The notes under the pieces are model-generated. The model was not told the DNA's origin, did not search any database, and saw only the letters and a program-made list of their open reading frames with translations. Made by a program: the position numbers and the translations under genes. Positions 43,508-53,472 of a stretch of DNA of 64,000 nt are shown here, one piece after another. Within the stretch, counting starts at the first letter, position 1. Each line of letters starts with the position of its first letter. This DNA is from Cytophagaceae bacterium (GTDB lineage: Bacteria > Bacteroidota > Bacteroidia > Cytophagales > Cytophagaceae): positions 62,001-126,000 of the forward strand of contig JALONH010000003.1 in NCBI GenBank assembly GCA_025455005.1, in the 5' to 3' direction.

Positions 43508-44548
43508 TGTTTGAATAAATCGAATTAATGCAGCTCGATCTTCTTCTGTATGTGCAGGGAAATTGGCGATTCGAAAGGTGCTTTCCGACCATACACCATA
43601 ACCTTTACCTAAGATAATTCCGGCTATCCGAGCTTTTTCAATAATGTCATTCAAAGAAAAAGAGCTATTATTCTGTAATGCCAATACTGTAGCGGATTGA
43701 CGTGTTTTAAGTACTAAGGGTTGGAATGGTGTAGATTGAAAAAAAGTGTACCAGTCTTCCATTTGTTTTCTTAACGGTACCCAAGGTGTTGAATGAACCC
43801 ATCGAGCCAGACGTTGCTTTAATAAATAGATGCCCAATATATTCGGAGTATGGGTGGTTTGGTACTTTTCGGCATTACTTATTATAGAAGTAAGATGATG
43901 GTAGGGAGCACCTTTAGAAATAGGTTTACACGCTGCACGGGCCGCAGGAGAAAGGATGATGAGTGCCAAGCCGGAAGGTAATCCAAAACATTTTTGAACA
44001 GAAGCAAACCAGATATCGGCTAAGGAAAAATCCGTGTCTATTCCTCCCATTGCAGACGTTGCATCAACTGCAATGATGCCTTTGAAGGATGTCCTAATGT
44101 TTCGAAAACTTTCCATCGATATCTCACTACCATTGGAAGTTTCTACTTGTGTAAGACACAATAATCCGGATGATTCAAGTGTAGATAGAGGAATACTACA
44201 GGCAGAAGAAGTTATGTCAAATGGGTGTTGGACAGGATGTGTATGATAAGGTTGAATAACGGAAGACCATTTTTCTCCAAAGCTGCCATTAAAAGCAACA
44301 TTACAGGAAAGGTGTTGTAAGGATTGGGCTATGATTTGCCAACATTCCGTAGCAGAGGAGGCAAAAGCTATTGAATAACCAGTGGGAAGTTTAAAAACAT
44401 CTTGTGTTAACGATTCAGTTGTTTGATAGAGATGTTGAAAAGCTTTGCTTCTATGGTGCATCGATAGGATGCCGGATGCAAGCGCATCCGACATATCCAG
44501 TGCCAGATCTGCATGTAACTTAGATGGTCCCGGATAAAAGTGAATCAT
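43496..44548 (-). CDS. Class V pyridoxal-phosphate aminotransferase (SerC/alanine-glyoxylate type)
   Basis: 350-aa fold-type I PLP enzyme. The N-terminus MIHFYPGPSKLHADLALDM resembles phosphoserine or alanine-glyoxylate aminotransferases. The cofactor residues are D162 (VDATSAMGG) and the Schiff-base lysine K186 (FASVQKCFGLPSG). It is shorter and more divergent than standard SerC, so I leave the substrate open: phosphohydroxypyruvate or glyoxylate/serine are likely. It overlaps aroQ by four bases, forming a two-gene leftward unit. Confidence 0.82.
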   Translation of the reverse strand: MIHFYPGPSKLHADLALDMSDALASGILSMHHRSKAFQHLYQTTESLTQDVFKLPTGYSIAFASSATECWQIIAQSLQHLSCNVAFNGSFGEKWSSVIQPYHTHPVQHPFDITSSACSIPLSTLESSGLLCLTQVETSNGSEISMESFRNIRTSFKGIIAVDATSAMGGIDTDFSLADIWFASVQKCFGLPSGLALIILSPAARAACKPISKGAPYHHLTSIISNAEKYQTTHTPNILGIYLLKQRLARWVHSTPWVPLRKQMEDWYTFFQSTPFQPLVLKTRQSATVLALQNNSSFSLNDIIEKARIAGIILGKGYGVWSESTFRIANFPAHTEEDRAALIRFIQTLKM

Positions 44549-44970
44549 AGATTTGTTGAAAGGAATGCTTGAATAGCTAATTCATAACTTTGTAATCCAA
44601 ATCCGGTAATAATGCCTTTGCAATTTTTTGCCATTAAACTTTTATGACGGAAAGCTTCTCGTGCATAGACATTGGAAATATGAACTTCTATTACGGGAGT
44701 TTTGATCCCGGCAATAGCATCAGCAATCGCTATACTGGTATGTGTATATGCACCTGCATTGAATATGATACCATCCCAATCAAAACCTACTTCGTGCAAT
44801 TTATTAACAAGCTCACCTTCTACATTAGATTGAAAATAGGAAAAATCAACCAACGGGTATTTCGAAACGAGGGAAGAAAAAAATGCTTCAAAAGAACTGC
44901 TCCCGTAAATCCCGGGTTCTCGTTTTCCTAATAAATTTAAATTTGGTCCGTTTACAATCAGCAGTTTCAT
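44545..44970 (-). CDS. aroQ: Type II 3-dehydroquinate dehydratase
   Basis: 141-aa shikimate-pathway enzyme converting 3-dehydroquinate to 3-dehydroshikimate as a dodecamer. Catalytic R17 and Y22 are in LGKREPGIYGSSSF, with N71 (NAGAYTHTS) and H97 (EVHISNVYAREAFRHKS) also present. The length is typical. Upstream is xerD on the same strand across a 57-bp gap; downstream it overlaps the aminotransferase. Confidence 0.96.
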   Translation of the reverse strand: MKLLIVNGPNLNLLGKREPGIYGSSSFEAFFSSLVSKYPLVDFSYFQSNVEGELVNKLHEVGFDWDGIIFNAGAYTHTSIAIADAIAGIKTPVIEVHISNVYAREAFRHKSLMAKNCKGIITGFGLQSYELAIQAFLSTNL

Positions 44971-45027
44971 AGAAATTCTTTTATGAACGAATATACAATT
45001 ATTTGTTTACTTAACAGTTATTCCATC

Positions 45028-45930
45028 TTAACTCCTAGGATGAAACTCTTTAATTATTTGTTGTAAGTACGCACGATCCAAATGGGTATAGATTTCTGTG
45101 GTCGTAATCGATTCGTGACCTAACATCTCTTGTACAGCACGTAAATCGGCTCCTCCTTCAATCAGATGTGTGGCAAAGGAATGGCGAAATGTATGAGGAC
45201 TAATATTTTTTTTTAGCCCACATTTTTTAGCCAACTGTTTGATGATGGTAAAAACCATGACGCGCGTTAAATTTTTTCCGCGTTTATTTAAAAAGACATA
45301 GTTTTCAAATCCCTTTTGTAAGGCTTGGTGGGGACGAACTTGTTGGATATAAATCGTTATATATTTCATGGCCGAACTTCCTATCGGAACCAATCGTTCT
45401 TTATTCCCTTTACCTATTACTCGTATAAATCCATCATCAAAAAATAAAGAGGACAGTCGTAATTCTACTAATTCGGTAACTCGAAGTCCGGAACTGTACA
45501 ATGTTTCTAACATTGCCCGATTTCGAGCTCCTTCCGTCGTAGATAAGTCGATGCTGTTAAGAATGGCATCTATTTCTGTCACATTTAAAGTATCCGGTAG
45601 ATGTCGACCGAGTTTGGGACTATCTATTAATTCGGTGGGGTCGTCGGATCGAATGTCTTCCATTTGTAAAAAACGAAAAAAGGACTTTAATCCGGACAAA
45701 ATTCTAGCTTGAGAATAGGCAGATAGACCTATGGACGTGATATAATATAAGAACGCTTCAATTTCAGAGGGTTTGACTTGACCGGGAGGTGTAGGGGTAG
45801 TGGATTGTAAGCGTAAGAATTGTATGAGTTTATCCACATCTCCAACATAAGCGATTCTTGTATTTTCGGATAAAGAACGCTCTAATTTCAAATATTGGTC
45901 AAATTGTTTCTGAAGTATATTCCACTGCAT
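45028..45930 (-). CDS. xerD: Xer tyrosine recombinase (XerC/XerD type)
   Basis: 300-aa site-specific recombinase resolving chromosome dimers at dif. The SAM-like N-terminal core-binding domain (about 1-95) precedes the catalytic domain with R150 (SGLRVTEL), K174 (GKGNKER), H246 and R249 (SPHTFRHSFATHLIEGGADLR), H272 (LGHESITTTEIYTHL) and Y281. All six catalytic residues are present. No phage or integron genes are nearby, so it is housekeeping. XerD is slightly favoured over XerC by the sequence, without certainty. ftsK, its usual activator, is 1.2 kb away. Confidence 0.9.
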   Translation of the reverse strand: MQWNILQKQFDQYLKLERSLSENTRIAYVGDVDKLIQFLRLQSTTPTPPGQVKPSEIEAFLYYITSIGLSAYSQARILSGLKSFFRFLQMEDIRSDDPTELIDSPKLGRHLPDTLNVTEIDAILNSIDLSTTEGARNRAMLETLYSSGLRVTELVELRLSSLFFDDGFIRVIGKGNKERLVPIGSSAMKYITIYIQQVRPHQALQKGFENYVFLNKRGKNLTRVMVFTIIKQLAKKCGLKKNISPHTFRHSFATHLIEGGADLRAVQEMLGHESITTTEIYTHLDRAYLQQIIKEFHPRS

Positions 45931-45939
45931 ATCGGTCTA

Positions 45940-46022
45940 CTAAAGTACAGTATTTTTAATAAAAAATTGAGTTGTATCACAGGCCATCTTTCTGTATTTC
46001 TTACAAAGATTTTGTACTTTAG
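45940..46022. promoter_or_regulatory. Mirror-image TGTACTTTAG boxes between xerD and pyrD
   Basis: CTAAAGTACA at 45940-45949 and its exact complement TGTACTTTAG at 46013-46022 sit near either end of the 113-bp divergent spacer. Each contains TACTTTAG, similar to a -7 element, pointing toward its neighbouring gene. Confidence 0.35.
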
Positions 46023-46043
46023 AGGATTAATAGCCGAGGAAAT

Positions 46044-47078
46044 ATGTACGCTTTAGTCATCAAGCCATTCTTATTTTTGTTTACCCCAGAAAAAGCGCAT
46101 CATATTGCGTTTCGAATGATTTCTATACTTTCTCATATTCCCGGTGTACAATTTATTCATCGGTTACTCTTTCACGTTCAGCACCCGTCTTTAGAACGAA
46201 AGGTCTTTGGTCTCACCTTTCCCAACCCAGTTGGCTTAGCGGCTGGTTTCGATAAAGACGCAAAAGTAATCGACGCCTTTGCGTCTTTGGGTTTTGGATT
46301 TATTGAAATAGGAACCGTTACGCCTTTACCGCAGTCCGGTAATGATCAACCAAGATTATTTCGACTTCCTACAGACCAAGCAATCATCAACCGCATGGGT
46401 TTTAACAACGAAGGGATGTATGCGGTTGCGGAGCGTTTAAAACGTAAAAAGTCATCCATACTTGTTGGAGGTAATATTGGGAAAAATAAAATAACACCGA
46501 ACGAAACCGCGACAGATGATTACCTAAAGTCATTTCATGTCTTGTATCCGTATGTAGATTATTTTGTAATCAATGTCAGTTCTCCCAACACACCCGGCTT
46601 GAGAGCCTTGCAAGAAAAAGAACCTTTAACACAATTGATTGTCGCGCTTCAAAAAGCAAATCAATCTATGCCTAAAGCAAAGCCTATACTTTTAAAGATT
46701 GCACCGGATTTGACAAATGAACAGTTGGATGATATTTTATCGATTGTTCAAGAAACTAAGCTTGATGGTGTCATAGCTACTAATACTACAATAAGTAGAG
46801 CAGGTTTAAAAACGAATCAACAGGATATAGAACGTATAGGTGCCGGCGGATTAAGTGGAGTGCCATTAAGAAATAGAAGTACGGAAGTGATTCGATATTT
46901 ACATGAAAAATCTTCCGGTGCTTTCCCTATTATTGGGGTAGGGGGTATTCATTCACCGGAAGATGCCATTGAAAAAATAAAAGCCGGAGCTACATTAGTA
47001 CAACTGTATACCGGCTTTGTATATGAGGGCCCAAGTTTAATCAAAAAAATTAACCGAGCACTGATTCAAGAAGCTTAG
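46044..47078 (+). CDS. pyrD: Quinone-dependent dihydroorotate dehydrogenase
   Basis: 344-aa class 2 membrane-associated flavoenzyme oxidising dihydroorotate to orotate, passing electrons to menaquinone. An N-terminal amphipathic extension (residues 1-40) provides membrane association. The FMN barrel begins [19 protein letters not shown]. The catalytic serine loop is [14 protein letters not shown], followed by [15 protein letters not shown] and the phosphate-binding [19 protein letters not shown]. It is followed eight bases later by ftsK; pyrF lies in the same rightward run. Confidence 0.96.
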   Translation: MYALVIKPFLFLFTPEKAHHIAFRMISILSHIPGVQFIHRLLFHVQHPSLERKVFGLTFPNPVGLAAGFDKDAKVIDAFASLGFGFIEIGTVTPLPQSGNDQPRLFRLPTDQAIINRMGFNNEGMYAVAERLKRKKSSILVGGNIGKNKITPNETATDDYLKSFHVLYPYVDYFVINVSSPNTPGLRALQEKEPLTQLIVALQKANQSMPKAKPILLKIAPDLTNEQLDDILSIVQETKLDGVIATNTTISRAGLKTNQQDIERIGAGGLSGVPLRNRSTEVIRYLHEKSSGAFPIIGVGGIHSPEDAIEKIKAGATLVQLYTGFVYEGPSLIKKINRALIQEA

Positions 47079-47086
47079 GAAACAAT

Positions 47087-49597
47087 ATGGCAGAAAATAA
47101 ACCAAGACCGGAAAATACTCCAAAACGACCTGCAAATAAAGTGCGATCGAAAGAGGCAGAACTTCCGGATGATGATACCGAAGTGGAGGAGAGTGGTTCG
47201 AATGCAATCCTAGCTTTTTTTAAAGACAGACGCTTTCAATTGTCTTGTGGCATATTCATTATGATTTTCTCCGTATGTCTTTTAATAGCTTTTACTTCCT
47301 ATTTATTTACCGGTACAAATGACCAAAGTGTTGTAGAAGCATTATGGAACACTTCCGTAGAAGACTCCGGTAAAGAAGTTGAAAATGTTTTAGGTATCGT
47401 TGGGGCGTTTAGTTCCTATTGGTTTATGTATCGTTGGTTAGGAATAGCCGCCTATCTTTTATTGCCTTTATTTTTTATGATTGGTTTTAGAATTGTTTAT
47501 TTGTCTAGTCCTTTTCGCTTATACCTATTAACTCGTATTGTACTTTTTTTCTCTTTGTGGTTAAGTGTAAGTATGGGCTATATATTACTTCAATGGGATT
47601 CCGGTACAGGGGCATCCTATTGGAGTGGAGCCATAGGGCATTACAGTGCCGCTTACTTGAATAATATGTTAGGTATAGCCACACCTATCGTGTTACTGTT
47701 TGCTTTGGCCGCTTATTTAATTTATTATTTTAATATTACGTCTTTAGAACTTCTTCAGCATACAACATCCTCGTCGACCATCGATCCGGTTTCAATAGAT
47801 ACTGAAAAATCGGATACGCAAATGGAAGAGGAAGCTATAATTGAAGTAAGAGAGGTGGTGCAACCCGCCTCCAACAATAAAGGTGATCGCGTCCCTTTGG
47901 AAATGGAAGTGAATAGTAGGATAGAACCGGAAGTAGAAGAAGTAGAAGAAGAAATCGAAGAAGAGGAAGAATTAGAGGAGATGGAAGAGGAGGAAGAAGA
48001 TATAGAAGAAGAAATTGAATTACCATCATTTGTAGTGGAGGAAACGCCGTCAAAAGAAGATTTACCGGACGAATCCCTTAAAAATTTTAATTACGATCCT
48101 AAGTTGGATTTATCCTCCTATAAGTATCCGGGCTTAGATTTAATGAATGAATACGATGGTACAAAAGTTCAAGTAACGAAGGAAGAATTAGAAGCAAATA
48201 AAGATAAAATTGTTGAAACCTTATCCCATTATAATATTAGCATTGCTTCTATAAAAGCAACTATTGGTCCTACTGTTACTTTATACGAAATAGTACCGGA
48301 TGCAGGTATTCGTATATCAAAGATTAAAAATTTAGAAGATGATATCGCGCTTAGTCTTGCAGCTCTAGGTATTCGTATTATAGCACCGATACCGGGCAAA
48401 GGTACTATTGGGATTGAAGTTCCCAATAAAAATAAAGAAATGGTTTCTATGCGTTCTGTTTTAAGTACAGAAAAGTTTATGAAATCAGAAAAGGAATTAC
48501 CTATCGTGTTCGGTAAAACGATTACAAATGAAGTGTTCTTGGCAGATCTCGCAGAGTTACCTCACTTATTAATAGCGGGGGCCACCGGTCAAGGTAAATC
48601 TGTTGGATTAAATGTACTCTTGGCTTCGTTGTTGTATAAAAAACACCCATCCCAACTAAAGCTTGTGATGGTCGACCCTAAAAAAGTGGAACTTACATTA
48701 TACAATAAAATCGAGCGCCATTTTTTAGCCAAACTTCCGGATGGTGAAGAAGCGATTATCACCGATACTAAAAAAGTAATTAATACATTGAATTCGTTAT
48801 GTATAGAAATGGATTTGCGCTACGATCTTTTGAAAGATGCTCAATGCCGAAACATTCGTGAATACAATAAAAAATTTGTAGAACGTCGACTTAATCCGAC
48901 CAATGGACATCGATTTTTACCTTATATCGTTTTAGTAATCGACGAATTAGCCGATTTAATGATGACAGCAGGAAAAGAAATCGAAACGCCTATTGCACGT
49001 TTGGCTCAGTTAGCGCGTGCTATAGGAATCCATTTAGTTGTAGCTACACAACGTCCTTCCGTAAACGTGATCACCGGTATTATAAAAGCCAATTTCCCTG
49101 CACGACTTTCGTTTAAAGTATCTTCTAAAATAGATTCTCGAACTATTTTAGATGCCGGTGGGGCTGAACAATTGATTGGTAAAGGTGATATGTTGTTTTC
49201 TCATGGATCAGAATTAGTCCGAATACAATGTGCCTTTTTAGATACTCCGGAAGTAGAACGTGTTTGTGAATTTATTGGTAATCAAAGAGGTTACGATATG
49301 GCATATAAATTGCCTGAGTACATTGACGATGAATCCGGAGAAGAAAAAGGGGATTTCGATTTCTCACAACGGGATAACCTATTTGAAGAAGCCGCTCGCG
49401 TAATTGTCTTACACCAACAAGGTAGTACGTCGTTATTACAACGTAAATTGAAATTGGGTTATAACCGTGCCGGGCGATTAATCGATCAACTGGAATCGGC
49501 AGGTATAGTAGGTCCTTTTGAAGGCAGTAAAGCGCGGGAAGTATTGGTTAAAGATGAATATAGCCTCGAATTGCTTCTCAAAACCCTTGATTCTTAA
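47087..49597 (+). CDS. ftsK: DNA translocase FtsK
   Basis: 836-aa septal DNA pump. Four N-terminal membrane helices lie between about 53 and 215. A linker with a very acidic block (about 280-310, nearly all Glu) follows. The motor has Walker A AGATGQGKSVGLN (K504) and Walker B YIVLVIDELADLMM, and the C-terminal gamma winged helix (LLQRKLKLGYNRAGRLIDQLESAGIVGPFEGSKAREVLV) should read polar KOPS-like sequences and activate Xer recombination. The size and order are normal for Bacteroidota. Confidence 0.96.
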   Translation: MAENKPRPENTPKRPANKVRSKEAELPDDDTEVEESGSNAILAFFKDRRFQLSCGIFIMIFSVCLLIAFTSYLFTGTNDQSVVEALWNTSVEDSGKEVENVLGIVGAFSSYWFMYRWLGIAAYLLLPLFFMIGFRIVYLSSPFRLYLLTRIVLFFSLWLSVSMGYILLQWDSGTGASYWSGAIGHYSAAYLNNMLGIATPIVLLFALAAYLIYYFNITSLELLQHTTSSSTIDPVSIDTEKSDTQMEEEAIIEVREVVQPASNNKGDRVPLEMEVNSRIEPEVEEVEEEIEEEEELEEMEEEEEDIEEEIELPSFVVEETPSKEDLPDESLKNFNYDPKLDLSSYKYPGLDLMNEYDGTKVQVTKEELEANKDKIVETLSHYNISIASIKATIGPTVTLYEIVPDAGIRISKIKNLEDDIALSLAALGIRIIAPIPGKGTIGIEVPNKNKEMVSMRSVLSTEKFMKSEKELPIVFGKTITNEVFLADLAELPHLLIAGATGQGKSVGLNVLLASLLYKKHPSQLKLVMVDPKKVELTLYNKIERHFLAKLPDGEEAIITDTKKVINTLNSLCIEMDLRYDLLKDAQCRNIREYNKKFVERRLNPTNGHRFLPYIVLVIDELADLMMTAGKEIETPIARLAQLARAIGIHLVVATQRPSVNVITGIIKANFPARLSFKVSSKIDSRTILDAGGAEQLIGKGDMLFSHGSELVRIQCAFLDTPEVERVCEFIGNQRGYDMAYKLPEYIDDESGEEKGDFDFSQRDNLFEEAARVIVLHQQGSTSLLQRKLKLGYNRAGRLIDQLESAGIVGPFEGSKAREVLVKDEYSLELLLKTLDS

Positions 49598-49618
49598 GTT
49601 AATTTAAAAGTATCTTTG
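49587..49618 (+). promoter_or_regulatory. Promoter of lolA-pyrF
   Basis: TTG at 49587-49589, a 21-bp spacer and an exact -7 box TATCTTTG at 49611-49618. The -33 element lies in the last codons of ftsK. The predicted leader is about 12 nt before the ATG at 49637. Confidence 0.6.
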
Positions 49619-49636
49619 TATTCTTAAAAAGTAAAA

Positions 49637-50284
49637 ATGAAAAAAACAATCACGACCGGAATTGTATTTATCGCTTGGGTATTCTTAGCAATAGCTCAAT
49701 ATGATCCTAAGGCACAGGCAATATTAGATGAAATGAGTAATAAGTTTAAAACGTACACTTCATATAAAGCTACGTTTACCTACTCAATGAATAATACGGC
49801 TGCCGGTGTGAAAGAACCGGAAGTAAAAGGCGACATTACGGTAAAAGGGAATAAATATAAACTGACCTTGCCCAAGCAAGAAATATTTAATAATGGAACT
49901 ACCGTTTGGACGTATATGAAAGATGTAAATGAAGTTAACATCTCTACTTATGATCCTAATGAAGATGATATGTCTCCGAGCAAAATTTATACGATGTATA
50001 AAAAAGGATACAAATATATTTATGTTGGTGATAAAACTGTTGGTTCTACTGTTCATCAAATGATAGAATTAGTTCCAGAAGATCGTAAGAATCGTTTTTC
50101 TAAAGTAAAATTAGAAATCAGTAAAACCGATAAGTCCATTAAGAATTGGAAGCTGTTTGAAAAGAATGGAAATATATATGAGTACAAAGTGACGACCTTT
50201 ACACCTAATGTTGCTGTAGACGATGCCACGTTTTCTTTTAATAAAGCAAAATACCCTAACGTAACAGAGATTGACTTAAGATAA
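49637..50284 (+). CDS. lolA: LolA-like outer-membrane lipoprotein carrier
   Basis: 215-aa periplasmic protein with signal peptide ([21 protein letters not shown]) and the LolA/LolB half-barrel fold. [59 protein letters not shown] and [24 protein letters not shown] match Bacteroidota LolA-like proteins. It probably shuttles lipoproteins from the inner to the outer membrane. It directly follows ftsK, a recurrent pairing in the phylum, and is one base from pyrF. Confidence 0.88.
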   Translation: MKKTITTGIVFIAWVFLAIAQYDPKAQAILDEMSNKFKTYTSYKATFTYSMNNTAAGVKEPEVKGDITVKGNKYKLTLPKQEIFNNGTTVWTYMKDVNEVNISTYDPNEDDMSPSKIYTMYKKGYKYIYVGDKTVGSTVHQMIELVPEDRKNRFSKVKLEISKTDKSIKNWKLFEKNGNIYEYKVTTFTPNVAVDDATFSFNKAKYPNVTEIDLR

Positions 50285-50285
50285 A

Positions 50286-51113
50286 ATGAACCGCTCTACG
50301 TTAGTCAAAGAAATTAAAAAAAAGGAATCTTATTTATGTGTAGGTTTAGATACAGACATAAATAAGATTCCTTCACATTTAAAAGGATCTCCGGATCCTA
50401 TTTTTGAGTTTAATAAATATATTATTGAAGCTACAATAGATTTAGCCGTAGCCTATAAACCGAACATAGCTTTTTACGAATGTTATGGAACGTCCGGTTG
50501 GGAGTCCTTACAACGTACTATAGAATGGATGCCCAAAGATGTATTCACTATAGCAGATGCAAAACGGGGGGATATAGGGAATACCGCATCTATGTATGCA
50601 CAAGCTTTTTTCCAAACCTTACAATTTGATTCTGTAACCGTTGCTCCTTATATGGGCGAAGATTCGGTTACTCCATTTCTTCAGTTTAAAGATAAATGGG
50701 CAATAGTTTTAGGTTTAACCTCAAATTCAGGTAGTAAAGACTTTCAACAATTATCTTTATCGGATTCCACTTTTTTATATGAAGAAGTTCTAAAAAAAGT
50801 TGCCCAGTGGGGAAATGAGGAAAACACCATGTTTGTTATTGGTGCTACAAAAGCTGAAGCGTTTAAACACATACGAACGATCGTTCCTAAACATTTTTTA
50901 TTAGTACCGGGTGTAGGAGCTCAAGGTGGCAGTCTGGAAGAAGTTTCAAAATATGGTTTAAATGAAGAAGTAGGTTTGTTAGTAAATGCGTCACGCTCTA
51001 TTTTATATGCTGATTCTACACAGGATTTTGCAAAAGCAGCACGACGTGAAGCCCAAGCCATACAACAAGAGATGGCTACTTACTTACAACGTTCTCTACT
51101 CATCTCCGAGTAA
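50286..51113 (+). CDS. pyrF: Orotidine 5'-phosphate decarboxylase (type 2)
   Basis: 275-aa TIM-barrel enzyme making UMP in the last step of pyrimidine synthesis. The N-terminal [14 protein letters not shown], the catalytic [18 protein letters not shown] (D-x-K-x-x-D) and the phosphate-binding [14 protein letters not shown] are present; the length indicates the longer type 2 subfamily. Codons about 13-30 encode an 18-bp perfect inverted repeat. Its 3' end overlaps the opposing AI-2E gene by 18 bases. Confidence 0.96.
   Translation: MNRSTLVKEIKKKESYLCVGLDTDINKIPSHLKGSPDPIFEFNKYIIEATIDLAVAYKPNIAFYECYGTSGWESLQRTIEWMPKDVFTIADAKRGDIGNTASMYAQAFFQTLQFDSVTVAPYMGEDSVTPFLQFKDKWAIVLGLTSNSGSKDFQQLSLSDSTFLYEEVLKKVAQWGNEENTMFVIGATKAEAFKHIRTIVPKHFLLVPGVGAQGGSLEEVSKYGLNEEVGLLVNASRSILYADSTQDFAKAARREAQAIQQEMATYLQRSLLISE
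50322..50373. repeat. 18-bp perfect inverted repeat inside pyrF
   Basis: AAGGAATCTTATTTATGT at 50322-50339 and its exact complement ACATAAATAAGATTCCTT at 50356-50373 are separated by 16 bases. On the minus strand the hairpin is followed by a run of T. It begins 36 bases after the pyrF ATG. Confidence 0.9.
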
Positions 51114-52136
51114 TAAACTGAACCGTTGTAAAGACGGAATAGAATCGCAAACTATTTTGAAAATTCCGGTTAAGGGAATAAATAAAATCATTCCTACAAC
51201 ACCCCAGATCATTCCACCCACAAATACCGCAAGTATCGTCGCTAAAGGATTCACTTTTACATACCCCCCGACTACTTTAGGGGTGGTAATATTATTATCA
51301 ATAAACTGATTAAACATAAATACACCCAATATTAAGATCGGATAAAGTAAACTGTCTTTATAGATTAAAGCGAATAAAATGGGTAGTGCACCACCGATAA
51401 AAGAACCAACATAGGGAATAATATTTAAAAAACCGGCTAATAAGCCTAAGAAAATACCATGTTCAATGCCTATAATCAATAGGCCTAGGGCGTTCATACA
51501 ACCAATAATAAATAAGGCTAGAAAAAGACCGGTTAAATAATTTAATACCAGTTTTTTTATCTTCTCTATCACTTCTTCCATTATCTCAGATTCTTTTTCG
51601 TTCCGAACAAAGGATAATAAAAAGAGACGAATTTTATTTCGATATAATAAAATGAAAAAACTGTATAAAAAAACTAATGTTAAACTAAACAAAAAGGAAC
51701 CTATTCCTACTAAAAAACTTTGAATCATGGTAAAGCTAGACGACAACAGACCTTTTAATTGTTCCTTCAGTGTATGTGCTAAAGTTGCATTGTCCATACC
51801 CGTTTGCTCGGCTATAAATAACATCGTTAGTTTATACTTTTCTAACAATTTGGTTTCAATCAATACATAATCGTTTAATAAATTACGTAATTGATGAAAT
51901 AATAAAAAAAGGATAATACCAAGAATAAAAATTAAAGTTAGAACACCTACTAATGCACCGGCCGTTTTACTTTTTAAACGAACTTCGACTCTGCGAACTA
52001 AAGGTAGTATAAGCAAACTCAAGAGTGCAGCAAAGACTAAGGGAATAAGTATACTTTCTGCTAGTACAAGTAAGGTTACAGTAAAAAACAAGAAAATATA
52101 AATTTGATTGGATTTTGATAAAAAGCTATCCGACAT
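51096..52136 (-). CDS. AI-2E/PerM-family membrane transporter
   Basis: 346-aa polytopic protein of the AI-2E exporter/PerM superfamily. Two N-terminal helices are followed by a periplasmic or amphipathic segment (about 70-150) and then five or so helices. The conserved motif is [23 protein letters not shown], with [28 protein letters not shown]. Family members are linked to AI-2 release or Na+/H+ antiport; the substrate here is unknown. It is divergent from DUF2851, with 58 bp between starts. Confidence 0.88.
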   Translation of the reverse strand: MSDSFLSKSNQIYIFLFFTVTLLVLAESILIPLVFAALLSLLILPLVRRVEVRLKSKTAGALVGVLTLIFILGIILFLLFHQLRNLLNDYVLIETKLLEKYKLTMLFIAEQTGMDNATLAHTLKEQLKGLLSSSFTMIQSFLVGIGSFLFSLTLVFLYSFFILLYRNKIRLFLLSFVRNEKESEIMEEVIEKIKKLVLNYLTGLFLALFIIGCMNALGLLIIGIEHGIFLGLLAGFLNIIPYVGSFIGGALPILFALIYKDSLLYPILILGVFMFNQFIDNNITTPKVVGGYVKVNPLATILAVFVGGMIWGVVGMILFIPLTGIFKIVCDSIPSLQRFSLLLGDE

Positions 52137-52194
52137 AACATATAGAATTTTATCTAAAATACTATAAATTTACAATTCAACCAACAAGCTATGT

Positions 52195-53472
52195 ATGAAA
52201 GAAGAAGTACTATGGGTACTTTGGAAGTATCTATTTTTTGATACTCAAAGTATTTTTACAACAGAAAATGAAAAAATCAGTATTCAGTCTACCGGTCATC
52301 AACACATGAATTCAGGTCCCGATTTCACTCAAGCGAGTATTTGGATAGGTGGAATATTGTGGAAGGGAGATGTAGAAATACACGTTAAAAGTTCAGATTG
52401 GATAGCACATGGTCATGATACCGATCCGGCATATGAATCCGTTATTCTTCATGTAGTCTACGAGCATGATCGTACCATTCGAAGAGCAGATGGGACAGCG
52501 CTACCGGTTCTAGAACTTAAACACTGTATCCCTAATCATTTTTGGACTCGTTACCAATCCTTAGTAAGAAACAATACAGTTATTCCTTGTACTGAATTTA
52601 TAAGCGATGTTCCGACCGTTTATATACAACAAATGAAGGACCGAGCGCTAATAGAGCGTTTACAAGATAAAATTAAAACGTTCCAAGTAGATTTCCCGAA
52701 TGTTCCTTCGTCACCGGATGTCGCGCTTCAATTATTGGCTAAATCATTAGGAACACCATTGAATGATGAACTTATGATTCGACTTGTACATTCGATTTCT
52801 ATTCCTTGGTTGAACCGATATTCAAAAGATAGTTTAAAGATTAAAGCTCTTTTATTCGGGAATGCCGGTTGGTTAGAGAAAATAAATCCAGAAGATGAAG
52901 AATCTATTCGTTTACAAAAGGAATACATCTATTTACAAGAGTTGTATTCTCTTCAACCTGTAATTGAAAAACACGAATGGAAATTCTTGCGCACACGACC
53001 TCAAAACTTTCCTACCGTTAAGCTCTCTCAATTGGCAGCGATTCTCTCACAAACGGATTGGATGGAACGCTTATTTCATAAAGACTGTCTGGAACCACAA
53101 CGATTTTTAAATCAATTAATCGTTTCGGATAATCCAATAGTTAAAAATTCTTCTATTACGAATGCGGATAAAAAGATACGATTCGGTAAACATTCTATAC
53201 TTTTATTTATGGTGAATGCGTGGATACCGTATTGGAGTGTACAAGCTGACTATTCAAAAGATGAGCGTTTGTGGAATGTATTATTTTCCTTTTTGGAAAA
53301 ATGTTCTCCTGAAAACAATAAAATAACACGTTATTGGACGGAGGTAGGAGTACCGGTTGAATCGGCTTCTGATTCCCAAGCCGTTATTCAATGGTATAAA
53401 AGTTATTGCTCTATTAAAAAATGTTTATCTTGTACCGTTGGTATTCAACTCCTTAATAAAGCTTCCGGATGA
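52195..53472 (+). CDS. DUF2851 family protein
   Basis: 425-aa cytoplasmic protein of the Bacteroidota DUF2851 family. The conserved N-terminus MKEEVLWVLWKYLFFDTQS and GPDFTQASIWIGGILWKGDVEIHVKSSDW are typical, with HGHDTDPAYESVILHVVYEHD. The D-x-E-x-H pattern in DVEIHVKSSDW hints at a nuclease-like PD-(D/E)XK core, which I have not shown. Four cysteines near the C-terminus (SYCSIKKCLSCTVG) could bind metal. It overlaps the next gene by four bases. Confidence 0.88.
   Translation: MKEEVLWVLWKYLFFDTQSIFTTENEKISIQSTGHQHMNSGPDFTQASIWIGGILWKGDVEIHVKSSDWIAHGHDTDPAYESVILHVVYEHDRTIRRADGTALPVLELKHCIPNHFWTRYQSLVRNNTVIPCTEFISDVPTVYIQQMKDRALIERLQDKIKTFQVDFPNVPSSPDVALQLLAKSLGTPLNDELMIRLVHSISIPWLNRYSKDSLKIKALLFGNAGWLEKINPEDEESIRLQKEYIYLQELYSLQPVIEKHEWKFLRTRPQNFPTVKLSQLAAILSQTDWMERLFHKDCLEPQRFLNQLIVSDNPIVKNSSITNADKKIRFGKHSILLFMVNAWIPYWSVQADYSKDERLWNVLFSFLEKCSPENNKITRYWTEVGVPVESASDSQAVIQWYKSYCSIKKCLSCTVGIQLLNKASG

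Noticed and set aside
45028-45930. Tyrosine recombinase as sign of an integrated element
   Set aside because: It has the length and motifs of housekeeping Xer proteins. No attachment repeats, phage genes or composition change flank it.
47835-48053. Leftward leucine-rich frame
   Set aside because: It is the antisense of the poly-glutamate linker of ftsK, which gives leucine-rich sequence automatically.
50384-50399. Small AGGATC-N4-GATCCT inverted repeat in pyrF
   Set aside because: A 6-bp repeat with restriction-site-like sequence is expected by chance in this length of sequence.
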